Below, piece after piece: positions 56,601-64,000 of a stretch of 64,000 nt of DNA. Every line of letters starts with the position of its first letter. The first letter of the stretch is position 1. The translations under genes were made by a program, and so were the position numbers. The DNA comes from Microcyclospora pomicola (Eukaryota > Ascomycota > Dothideomycetes > Capnodiales). The notes beneath the pieces are model-generated. The model had not been told where the DNA came from. It worked only from the letters and a program-made list of their open reading frames with translations, and searched no databases. The stretch is taken from positions 1 through 64,000 of the forward strand of contig NHNY01000038.1 in the NCBI GenBank assembly GCA_002786065.1. The letters run 5' to 3'.

Positions 56601-57151
56601 TCATCTTCATCGGCAACACCGGGAGAGAAGAACGCTGGCCCATCGTCCAATGTGACCATCTCCATCTCATCCATGCTAGCTCGAGTCGTACGTATGGTAG
56701 GGAGTGCCGCTCTTGAAGCTCGTGTCTGTCGAGGCGGCGTGTCCTCGAAATCACTATCATCTGGGCTATCCGAATCGTTGGCGCCGAAGCTCAAACCCGC
56801 AAAACTCATGGCTGACTGGAACGCGCCAACGTCGGCCACCGGAGAGTATGCCACGTCTTCATCTGGGATACGCTCGTGTTGTCCGGACGGCGAAGTCACG
56901 AAAGCGACAGGTTGCTGCGATGGCGGGCTCCTCGAGCCTTCCACAAGGGGCGCATATCGTCTATTCGCAACGCTTTCCCGGCCTCCTCGGAATAACGCCC
57001 TCCCCCGATCGCTGAGTGTTCTTGTATGCGACGACCCATGTTCCGATGCGCCGTTGTAGTCTGAGGGGTTCCCATCGCTATTCAAATTTTGTAGCTGGAT
57101 TTCGTGGTTGTCGGACCGGTCGCGGCCATGGCCAGGGTCACCTGGTGCCAT
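50612..57151 (-). CDS. cch1: Voltage-gated-type calcium channel alpha subunit Cch1
   Basis: One open frame of 2,179 aa with no introns, ATG at 57151. A Ser-rich, probably disordered cytosolic N-terminus of about 380 residues comes first. Four repeats of six membrane segments follow, with an arginine-containing S4-like helix in each. The pore loops read MTSNTFSD (I), LSSENWTT (II), SQEGWIDV (III) and SVGEGWNQ (IV), so the filter ring appears to be Asn/Glu/Glu/Glu. Downstream is an EF-hand-like segment (AEFDPNGHGYITKEQF) and a long Ser-rich tail. Cch1 works with Mid1 in high-affinity Ca2+ uptake at the plasma membrane under stress or store depletion. Length and domain order match filamentous fungal Cch1. 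Confidence 0.96.
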   Translation of the reverse strand: MAPGDPGHGRDRSDNHEIQLQNLNSDGNPSDYNGASEHGSSHTRTLSDRGRALFRGGRESVANRRYAPLVEGSRSPPSQQPVAFVTSPSGQHERIPDEDVAYSPVADVGAFQSAMSFAGLSFGANDSDSPDDSDFEDTPPRQTRASRAALPTIRTTRASMDEMEMVTLDDGPAFFSPGVADEDDTQPLTNDARFPPVSTLVVPTTPEGRVNRSNSGRASSGLSVPGLSFSIGSHSRNSSRLGDDLHQLESGDSAAMPGRKRSLSASSGESPLSRSATILRKMSQRVVNVSNEPDTVEAGIRRGSTSRHSSRVVSAITPVTFSEMDGSTGPQSPVSEKMPSPTTEHSQVPHRFPAVDRNPLRGKSLGLLSAENPLRKRLLNFLVSPLCEPFILLLIIIQTIILAADSAGSVYVHGRPPHWGQWWSDYALFVIFVIYTAEIVIKILVSGLIFNPREYSTIDRSIGVRQAMINKANDLFALHRKPSTKAKKHNSDEQPTSLMHSFTTQTDDEVSGGSRQAQKKRLAHRAFLRHSFNRLDFVAVVSFWISFVLSVAGAEAGQHLWVFRMMSCLRIIRLLGITSGTSVILRSLKRAAPTLLNVAFLICFFWLLFAIVGVQSFKSSLRRTCVWNWDGAIADQQPYAQNQTGSFQFCGGWIASNETRMPWITADGGWGESASKGFLCPVGSACVEAQNPYNGTVSFDNIFQSIELVFVIMTSNTFSDLMYYLTNSDYLAAALFFAFGIMLLTLWLMNLLIAVITSSFQVIREESRSSAFTVLDHDPAEEEKHEGGHAKPRVSGIKRAYNKMYWFWIVVIVYGLLVQCTRNATMHDYTARIIDSSEAGVTLILLFEIVFRFVADWRDFAAHRRNWFDLFLAVVTSIIQIPAIHNSGAPYAWLSIFQILRIYRVVLAVKITRDLITLVLRHVSGVLNLIMFVFLLTFLAAIFACQLFRGDLPSQDDQGNTLEVNFSTIFNSFLGMYQVLSSENWTTIMYNVTRFDVQYGTAWIGAAFFIMWFILANFIVLNMFIAVIQENFDVSEDQKRLQQVRMFLQQKELGTSSHGTLSLSTIFKFGFAKRQDPLDFGSAATNMLTKDKVVRDFLDEQMEELDDGPKQGITHSATNFVHESSGWLEQIKDWLVRKLFHREPNPFYARLKLTKAYEQLDPRTLAREVVEATKLQKTTQEEYLRKHPLYNTSLYIFKPHNVVRRFCQRIVGPGRGSKRIQGVGPKPTVWYAFSAFIYAAIVAMVLLACVTTPLYQKEYFTKNDFTILNWFVWADIGFAALFTVEAIIKVIADGFFWTPHAYFRSSWGFIDGIVLLTLWINVLTSLKDPTSGSRAVGAFKALRALRLLNVSDSARDTFHSVIVLGGWKVASAAFVSLSLLIPFAIYGLNLFAGQMQACNDDSSGIYNLTDCVGEYMAAPYNWEFPAPRQVSNSYYDFDSFGGALFILFQIVSQEGWIDVMNRAEQITGVFTQPSAFASQGNAVFFVVFNLLGAVFVLTLFVSVFMRNYTEQTGVAFLTTEQRSWLELRKLLRQVAPSKRPNNKKKREGWQEWCYRRAITKNGRWQRCMTTMLITHLILLCLEFYPDNFGWSRTRDFIFLGFTCFYIANIIIRIIGLSWTRFRKSAWDVYSVVAVSGTLITTVLLLSNFQERDYVQLHKLFLVSVALLLIPRNNQLDQLFKTAAASFSAIANLLATWFVLFLVYAIALTQAFGLTRFGPNESDNINFRTVPKALILLFRTSVGEGWNQIMEDFASVVLPFCTKGDHYYDGDCGSPGWARALFISWNILSMYIFVNLFISLIYESFSYVYQRSSGLSVISREEIRRFKQAWAEFDPNGHGYITKEQFPKFLGELSGVFEMRIYDGDFSVQSLIEDCKLAPVRTSALPVDGATGTREIDLDKLNRRLAELPVEQIRARRARMNTFYEEVLVSSDIDRGISFNALLMILAHYKVINDNKSLRLEEYLRRRARLQLVEEAVNRNVVVGFFDTLYWARRFRRTMEAKKNARITAIPQFGVPEIYVQDDDSEEAPTQKKGVPSVSITPVAPDVPQNRAERSSSIRSELDISSDAAESSYRNRSSSIQFSNPPSRDPSPGLSPRHTPTPSASSIQPDWHFAAGLDAPPGLTPPGSPRLAPETSGPRSRSNSAVSQSDMMGVFQDSAWGESMRRSFTQKRTSERRPSS

Positions 57152-57686
57152 TGACTCAGCGCCTTGAGCGCGATCGCCGGCTTGACGTGCAAGCGCTTGC
57201 CGGCATCTGCTTCGTTTTCCGTTTCACAGAATACAACAATTTATGCTGGCCCGTGTATTGCCGATTGATCGAGCTAAGTAGCGAAGCGGAGCGTCAATAG
57301 TGTTGGACAGGAGTATCCAGGATATTCGGCAAAGTGCAACGAGCGACTGCGTAGGAGCGAGGTTGTAGAGGATTAGTGGAGTGGAGCGGATGGTGGCAGT
57401 GCTACAGTCAAGGATGATTACAAGGTCGAAGTAATAATTCTGGATATGGACACCAAGCGCAGACGCGTATCAAGTGGAGCTGGCACATGAAAGCAGTCAG
57501 CGCGGGTCAGGGTCTTTCCGTTCGGGATGCGGGAACTTTTCCAAGAATAGACACAGGTCATGTAAAGTCTTATCACGAAGGAGAATGTAATTTTCTCCCT
57601 GGGGTACGGCATCGTCCATTGGATGAACACATATCTCTTGACCGTCAGCCTCCCTTCCTTCGTTCAGCATACTGTAGTAGCAAGTC
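57152..57686. other. Divergent intergenic region (cch1 / racemase)
   Basis: 536 bp between two start codons. Presumed promoters. No extra gene seen. Confidence 0.5.
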
Positions 57687-58492
57687 ATGGCCGAGGCAGC
57701 CAAGCGTTCGCGCGCCATTCTCATCATTAACCCTAACACTACCAAGGTTATGACCGAAGGTCTTAGACCTCTGATAAACTCCCTTGGCTTCAACGATGTC
57801 AGTGCTTTTGAACATCATCGTCCGTACGAGCGCCCCAGGCTGAGCTAAGTTGTCCAAAGATTCTGTTCGAGTATTTCACGGCACCTTCGGGGGTATCGTC
57901 CATCAATGATGAGGACGATGCCGCCGTTTCGGCAAAAGCATGCTTGCCTGCTCTGCTATCCAAGATAGACGACTTTGACGCCTTCTTGGTATGTTGCTAC
58001 TCCCACCACCCGCTCGTATCTCAGCTCCGCGCCGAGATTGCCAGGACGGATCGCTTCAAGCCGGTGACGGGCATCTTCGAAGCCTCCGTTGCCACCTGCT
58101 TGCAAAGTCTCGACTTCAGCTCCAGTTTTGGCATCGTTAGTACCGGAGCGCAGTGGGAAGGCATCCTGGGCGAAGCAGTCGCCAATATGTTAGGTTCGAG
58201 CGCTTCATCACGATATGCTGGTACCGCGACGACTGGGCTCAATGCAGAGGAGCTACACGTTGCTACAGAGGATGATATGCGCGCCAGAATGACGCGTGCG
58301 ACACAGGGTCTGCTGGAGAAAGGAGTGTCGGCCATTTGTCTAGGATGTGCCGGGATGGCAGGCATGGACAAGCTCGTGAGTCAGGCTTGCATCGATTACC
58401 ATGGACCAGAGAAAGGACGGAAGATCAAGATCGTTGACGGAGTGGTCAGCGGAGTGCTGTTCCTAGAAAGTGCTCTGCGAGCTGGTCCGTAG
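57687..58492 (+). CDS. Asp/Glu-hydantoin racemase family protein (Dcg1-like)
   Basis: Exons 57687..57797 and 57860..58492 give 247 aa. The intron uses a weak GTCAGT donor and an AAAG acceptor; its ends are less certain than others in the window. The first exon reads RAILIINPNTTKVMTEGL, the second ILFEYFTAPSG..SINDEDDA. Two Cys for the racemase reaction can be placed at about residue 83 (LVCCYSHHP) and 200 (CLGCAGMAG). Yeast Dcg1 is regulated with nitrogen/allantoin genes, but its substrate is unknown. Divergent from cch1. Confidence 0.8.
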
Positions 58493-58908
58493 CCGGAGTA
58501 ATAAGAATGCAACAAGAATGTACGCCATGTAGCACGCGTGACTGCGATCATCCAAATCACACTGATACATCTGTACAACTCCTCCATGACCAGCATCTCC
58601 CAGCGTGATAGACGAGCAATTCGTAGTCGGTCAGAAAATCAATATGATGTTGTTGACCAAGCGATTTGAAGCCGGTCGGGATTCGCTCGCCCGATTAGGA
58701 GCACAAGAGCACCACTCCAATGCATCCCGTCAGAAGCCGACAAGACGAACAAGCAACAATAGAAAACAGCCTCCATTTGTCCGCTCAATGCAAACGGACT
58801 CGTACGTAACACGCGAAACACCCAGTCACGACTATCAAGGCTTGACCGCAATCCGTCAGAAACCCACATCGTGCTGGTCACGACGCCCGCAATAGCCGAC
58901 CCCGTCCG
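58493..58908. other. Intergenic
   Basis: Between two genes on the plus strand. The ORF at 58605-58895 shows no coding character I can support. Confidence 0.5.
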
Positions 58909-60081
58909 ATGTCATTGAAGACTCTCACCAGATTAAATAAGTTAACGACATCGCGATTCGTCCCACTCAGCAATCGACCAAGCCCTTTCACACGTCCGCG
59001 CAGCATATCCAGCGCCATGTCTAAGCCCAAAGTTCTCCTGCTCGGCACCATCGACTTCGCCAAGGATACCTGGAAGGAGCTCTCGTCCATCGCCGAGCTG
59101 ATCGAGTGCGATATCAAAGACCGTTCGGCGTTCCTCGACGCAGCCAAGTCGGGCAAACTCGACGGTGTCGTGGCCGCCTACCGGACCTTTCCCTCGCTCT
59201 CCATCACCGGTGTCTGGGATGAGGAGCTTATCAACGCTCTCCCGAAATCACTCCAGTTCTGCGCCCATAACGGCGCGGGCTACGATCAGATCGATGTGCA
59301 CGCTTGTTCAGCGCGGGACCCTCCCATCCGCGTCTCCAACGTCCCCACCGCTGTCGACGACGCAACCGCTGACACGGCGCTGTTCCTGATCTTGGGCGCG
59401 CTCCGCGGCTTCAACACAAGCATGCTCGCGCTACGAGAAGGCAAGTGGCGAGGCCAGCCCTCACCACCCCTGGGCCACGACCCCGAAGGCAAAGTGCTAG
59501 GGATTCTCGGCATGGGCGGGATCGGGCGCAACATGAAGAAGAAATGTGATGCATTTGGCATGAAGACGATCTACCACAATCGCAAGCAACTGTCGTCCGA
59601 ATTGGCAGGAGGCGCCGAGTATGTGACGTTCGACGAGCTGCTCGCAAAAAGCGATGTGCTCAGTCTAAACTTACCGCTGAACGTGAGTCTCACCCATCGT
59701 CTTTCACCCTATCAAATACACGCTGATTCACACCCACCACAGAAACACACCCGCCACATCATCGGTGCGCCCGAATTCGCCAAGATGAAAAAGGGCGCAG
59801 TGATCATCAACACGGCGCGAGGGGCAGTGATCGACGAAGCCGCGCTCGTAGACGCTCTCGCGTCGGGCCAGATCTGGTCGGCCGGCCTCGATGTGTTCGA
59901 GGAGGAGCCGAAAGTCCACCCGGGCCTGGTGGACAACCCTCACGTCATGCTGCTCCCGCACATGGGCACGTGGACGGTGGAGACGCAGACCGCAATGGAG
60001 AAGTGGTGCATCGGCAACGTACGGGCTGCGATCGAGAAGGGCAAGTTGAATAGTCCGGTGCCAGAGCAGGCAGATCTGTAG
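58909..60081 (+). CDS. D-isomer-specific 2-hydroxyacid dehydrogenase (glyoxylate reductase type)
   Basis: Exons 58909..59682 and 59743..60081 give 370 aa. The 60-nt intron (GTGAGT...CACAG) is divisible by three and carries no stop, so the frame continues through it. Removing it restores LSLNLPLN-KHTRHIIG. The NAD(P)-binding loop GMGGIG starts at about residue 201. The catalytic residues are Arg284 (NTARGAVID), the Glu in DVFEEEP and His331 (LPHMGTWT). The N-terminal 36 residues (MSLKTLTRLNKL...RSISSA) look like a mitochondrial targeting peptide before a second in-frame ATG at 59017. Dual localisation by start choice is possible. Family members reduce glyoxylate or hydroxypyruvate. Confidence 0.9.
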   Translation: MSLKTLTRLNKLTTSRFVPLSNRPSPFTRPRSISSAMSKPKVLLLGTIDFAKDTWKELSSIAELIECDIKDRSAFLDAAKSGKLDGVVAAYRTFPSLSITGVWDEELINALPKSLQFCAHNGAGYDQIDVHACSARDPPIRVSNVPTAVDDATADTALFLILGALRGFNTSMLALREGKWRGQPSPPLGHDPEGKVLGILGMGGIGRNMKKKCDAFGMKTIYHNRKQLSSELAGGAEYVTFDELLAKSDVLSLNLPLNVSLTHRLSPYQIHADSHPPQKHTRHIIGAPEFAKMKKGAVIINTARGAVIDEAALVDALASGQIWSAGLDVFEEEPKVHPGLVDNPHVMLLPHMGTWTVETQTAMEKWCIGNVRAAIEKGKLNSPVPEQADL

Positions 60082-60522
60082 ACGATGCGTTCTCGAGTTT
60101 GGGTGTGGTGTCGAGGAGGACGTAGAGTACTCAGCACGATAGATGTATGTATGACCCATTATTACTTACGAGCGGATGTCGACTTGAAGATAGCACAGCT
60201 TTCGGATCTTCCATAACATTCTTCACCTTAGCTATATAGTAGATGGTGTGCTTGGTGCATGCACATAGAGAGACATACATACGTCCGGCACTCACGGCGT
60301 CGATTCAATAAGCGTAGAGGGCGGTCATCATATTCATCATTTTGCCTAGAAGAAGGGGAGTGGAAACCACTGGTGTACACTGACGTCGTAACGCCGGACC
60401 ATTTTTACCGCCAACTCCACGGTACCCATTGACCATCCAGCCCGTGCCGACCACTTAGCCGCTTACAGCTTGTGTATACTTAATCAACCATGAAACGCCT
60501 GATCAAATTTTCCGTGAAAGCT
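60082..60522. other. Convergent intergenic region
   Basis: 3' sides of the dehydrogenase and Zn2Cys6 genes. No gene seen. Confidence 0.5.
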
Positions 60523-63122
60523 TTAGGCAGCACCATGGAAGAGGCCTCCATTATGTTGCATGCCCGAATCCCACGTTTGAAACCCGTTGAGAACTTGGCT
60601 CCAATCCTCCTCAGACAAGCCCATCATGTCTGTTTGTGGCGTCATGCCAGTCAGGCCGGGAGTCATGCCTGTATGACCCATTTCTGAGGCCATATTTTGG
60701 GCCAGTACAAATCCTTGCTGTTGACCTTGTACATTTGAGAAATCCTGCATATCAAATTGGCCGTTGAAATTCGTGGCCGTGTCGTCAAAGAAATTGCTCA
60801 TCATATCGAGAGACACTTTATCCATGCCATTCTGTGCAGCCTGTTGGTACATTTGCGGCGAATAGCCTGTATTGGAAGTGCGTGAGGAGCTTTGATGCTG
60901 TGAGTTTGGCGTCCGGTGATCGCCATTAACATCGGGACTGGTGTCCATAGAGCCAGGAATAGAACCTGGTGACCGTATACGGGTCGGTATGTTATATGTG
61001 GCGAGTGGGCTGGGCTCATTTTGCGCTTCAGATCCGGAAGAATCTGTCGGTACAAATGCAGCTGATGTTGGTGCACGCTGAGGAGCTCCTGGACCGGTGT
61101 ATGATGCAAGGCCATGATCACCGTACGTGGGGATCGATGGCATACTTAGATAACTTGACATTGGACATCCTGCTGACTGGCTTGGTTCCTCACTGGCTTG
61201 TGTCGAGGCGCGAAGCTCATCTATGTTCGAAAGCCCTGCACTTTCAAGGTCGACGTCAAGCTGCACGATGAATGATTCTGTAAGAGGGTTTTTGCGCTTG
61301 ATGGCGTGCATTGCCGAGAGCAAAAACAGCAGCGAAGATCGTACAGGACTATCGTTCGGTCTCGACTTGAGATATTGCACGAACACTCGTGCGGCAACAT
61401 ACAGGCAGAATGATATGAATGGGTTCATCTGCAATCGAATTAGGCTGGATTTCAATAAGAGGTCATCAAGAGACTTACAGCGGAGAGATCCAAGTGACTT
61501 ATTTGCCGCATGATGTTCGTTATTTCGGCCGCCGCAGTGATGCATCTCACCTTGCTTTCAGCGGCGAAACGTGCAGGCAGTCGATTCTTGTCTGCCTTGA
61601 AGATTGCGGCCTGATGCAAACAAATGGTGCTGGTGTGCACGTTCATGTTGAGGAAGACGACATTGGGATTGTTCAATCCTGAAGGTAATCTCAGTGCATC
61701 AGGTAAGGTCATGATCGTCTTCATTAGGATATGATCCATCTCACGATGTCGCTTCCAGAAGGGGCCATCGAGATCGCCTTCTTTGTCGTCCGGACCAGGA
61801 CGATGCAAATGCGTCAAATTACGACCGAACAAGCAGGCCATCAGGACCACACCACCGAAGCTTGAAATCGATCGTGCACCATCACGGCTAAGCGATGCAG
61901 CAAGGGTAAGCGTTTTCTCGGGTCTGTTCAGCTCAAATGCATCGTCTTCACAGGGCATAAGCGTCATAATGTCACCCTCCTCAATTGTCATAGGCCAACC
62001 GGTCCCGATGCTGGAGTACCGGTCCACGGCAAAAGTGCCCCAGAACGTTCGCCTTCTCTCTTCTCGCTCAGTCCAATCTCTAGGTGGAGGTAGGCATTGC
62101 TTGACGTCCAAGCCCACACCATCTAGCCGGTGAAGTCCCATCATCTGCGCCAATCGACAAGCTCTGCCAGCAGACATCCAGGCTCGTGGAAAGTACATAA
62201 GCTTGAACTCATAAGCGCCGAGCAGGATCCAAGTCTGGCAGTGCGCCACGGTGATCATGGACTCGCCATGGCCTTTCATCTCATCCTGCTGAATGTATTT
62301 GCGGGCGCGTTGATAGAAGTGTTCCTGGAGCGACTCATATTTGTCCGTGGCGGCTGCTGCATTGCACCACATGGCATATCTCAAACAAATGGGTGGGCGC
62401 ATGTGGGGGGCAAGATTCATTGCCGCATGGAATCGTGGGCGGTGAATCATGGGTAATGACTGATAACACTTGTTGAAGTATGTGTTCGTGAGTTCCGCTA
62501 CTGCATCAGCATTCGGCAGTGGCTCGTCCAATCCAAGTCCGATCATCTCCCACGGACAATCGTCTTCCGACGTTATACCATCGTTCCCAGCGCCTGCGAC
62601 ACCCAAAGCCGCATAAGGGTATTGTGCTTGTTGTGGACCATTGTGACTGGTGATGGCTTTCTCGCCGTGGGCTATGATGTCCATATTATCAGCCGAGAAG
62701 GCGATATTAGGGTACTCAGGGCCTGCCATGTCCTTGTGCAATGCGGCAGCTTGACGTTCACCTGCTGCAGGTGAAGTGTCTTGTGTTTTCAGCAACGTTT
62801 CTACCTGTGCCAGTCGTGCTTCCAAAGCCTTGACGTAGCCTCTTTTGGGGCCACTCTTACGGCGAATTTCATCATAAGAGCAGTCGTGTTGAAGCCTGGA
62901 GCATGTACCGCACGAAGGTTTGTCGCCATCGCATCTCAATTTTCGCTTCCTGCACAGTACACAGGCGATCCTTTTCGGCTTGGGCAAAGCCCCGGTGTTG
63001 GCTTCGTCGTACGGTCCTCCACTGTCGCCATCCTGTTGGTCATCGTTGCCTCCTGAAGGGCGGCGGGTAAGGTCGTTGAAGTAGTCATCGTCGGGCGAGC
63101 CGTTCTCGCGTGCGGAAGGCAT
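60523..63122 (-). CDS. Zn2Cys6 transcription factor with fungal-specific TF domain
   Basis: Modelled as complement(60523..61428, 61479..63122), 849 aa. The 50-nt intron (GTAAGT...TTGCAG) joins SHLDLSA to MNPFISFCLY in phase 0. Zn2Cys6 cluster: Cys54, 57, 64, 71, 74 and 81 (C-x2-C-x6-C-x6-C-x2-C-x6-C). A basic linker (SGPKRGYVKALEARLAQVE) leads to a coiled coil for dimerisation. The Fungal_trans domain spans about 210-590. The C-terminus is long, Gln/Ser/Gly-rich and probably activating. The target genes cannot be read from the sequence. It lies at the right end of the window and is not obviously part of a cluster. Confidence 0.93.
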
Positions 63123-64000
63123 TCTGGCAGTACTACGCTTCGAAGCGCAGAGAAGGACTGTCCTAGGTTCCGTGCTTGTAGTCGTTCAACAGAAGCACAC
63201 TCTTGCTGCCTTAAGCCCTTACGGCCGAGGCTTACCGTGTGCACAGTATGTGATGTGTTCAATCGGCGTTGCTAAGGAAGGGCGAGCGCATCGCTTTGCG
63301 AGGTGTGTAGGCAGCAGAACATTGTATTTGACAGGCGCGAAGGGTGCAAGGAGCAGCGCGAGCTCCGTGGACGCATCATGCCCCGTCTACCTGGCAATGA
63401 TCCTTCGAGCCCGCCATGGTCGGGGCCAGCTGAAGTGGTCGTCAACCAATGATCACTCAGCGATTGAGCCGATTATTCAGCTGGATAAGGAGCGGACTCC
63501 ACGTGTCCCGCACGATCCGATGAGAGCAACATGGAACACGACCTTAGGTATAGTGGTATGCAGTCAAGATGGCTTCTGCAAAGTCTTATAATGCACAACT
63601 ATTCACTTCGCTCTCGAAAAGCTACTCGAGATGAGTGCGGTAGTCAGATACTGACACAGTCTTGCTGCATCGATGTACCTATCCCACACAGCTCCCAGGG
63701 CTGGAGGCGCCTAGCTACCTATCCACTGAAGGAGCATCGTGACCTTATGCTGGGCAGGGGGCCTCTTCTGTACAACACACTGTACATGATGTGTACATCC
63801 GCATCGTGCCACGTTTGCAAATGACCCAATCGTTCGCAAATCCTCGGTCGATGAATACAGGTCCTGAGCATCAGAAATAGTTTGCTTATGCCTTGCTGCA
63901 TCTGGCGATCAATGTACACAATGGACCCATGCCCTAATGTTTGGTTGACGCTGTGCTGACGAATCACTCGTTGGAGGTCGTTCACGTCTTGTTGTTGAGC
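63123..64000. other. Right-end intergenic region
   Basis: Upstream of the Zn2Cys6 gene. Only short ORFs without recognisable features; a gene continuing beyond the window cannot be excluded. Confidence 0.45.

Overview
The window is nuclear DNA from a filamentous ascomycete (Pezizomycotina). The evidence is short introns of about 50-70 nt with GT..AG ends and CTRAY-like branch sites, long intergenic stretches, a HET-NACHT-ankyrin protein, a Zn2Cys6 factor and DUF3328/UstYa proteins. Dothideomycetes is my best guess for the class, but that is inference. I found 27 reasonably supported genes. Exon structures were worked out by hand from splice motifs and reading-frame continuity. No rRNA, tRNA, CRISPR array or intact transposon was recognised.

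Layout. 0-3.7 kb is an AT-rich, gene-poor left end with two odd ORFs and recurring short motifs, followed by apparently non-coding DNA. 3.7-5.6 kb holds a Fungal_trans_2-type regulator. About 6 kb with no convincing gene follows (5.6-11.6 kb). 11.6-18.3 kb carries a HerA/FtsK-like P-loop ATPase converging on a HET-NACHT-ankyrin NLR. 19.3-27.3 kb is a same-strand metabolic run: a short-chain dehydrogenase, a carboxymuconolactone decarboxylase-like protein, indoleamine 2,3-dioxygenase and an NCS1 permease.

27.66-34.81 kb is the highlight: a compact candidate gene cluster for ribosomally made, post-translationally modified peptides of the dikaritin type. It has two unrelated repeat-containing secreted precursors. 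One has six copies around a conserved FYVV/LYSV core separated by KR, RR or KKR sites. The other has six copies of a PYHPGID-like core. They lie among three canonical UstYa (DUF3328) proteins and one divergent membrane protein that also has two HxxHC motifs. No tyrosinase, methyltransferase, cluster regulator or dedicated peptidase is visible beside them, so the system looks minimal.

35.4-64 kb is mostly conserved housekeeping and metabolic DNA: epsilon-COP (Sec28) facing the ER SNARE Use1 (both in Golgi-to-ER retrieval), a rhodopsin-domain 7TM protein, dienelactone hydrolase, a small mitochondrial-type protein, a tartrate/D-malate dehydrogenase-like enzyme, SF3a subunit 2 (Prp11), ferroportin, a small unknown protein, the calcium channel Cch1 (2,179 residues in one uninterrupted frame), a hydantoin/Asp-Glu racemase-like enzyme, a D-2-hydroxyacid dehydrogenase and a Zn2Cys6 transcription factor.
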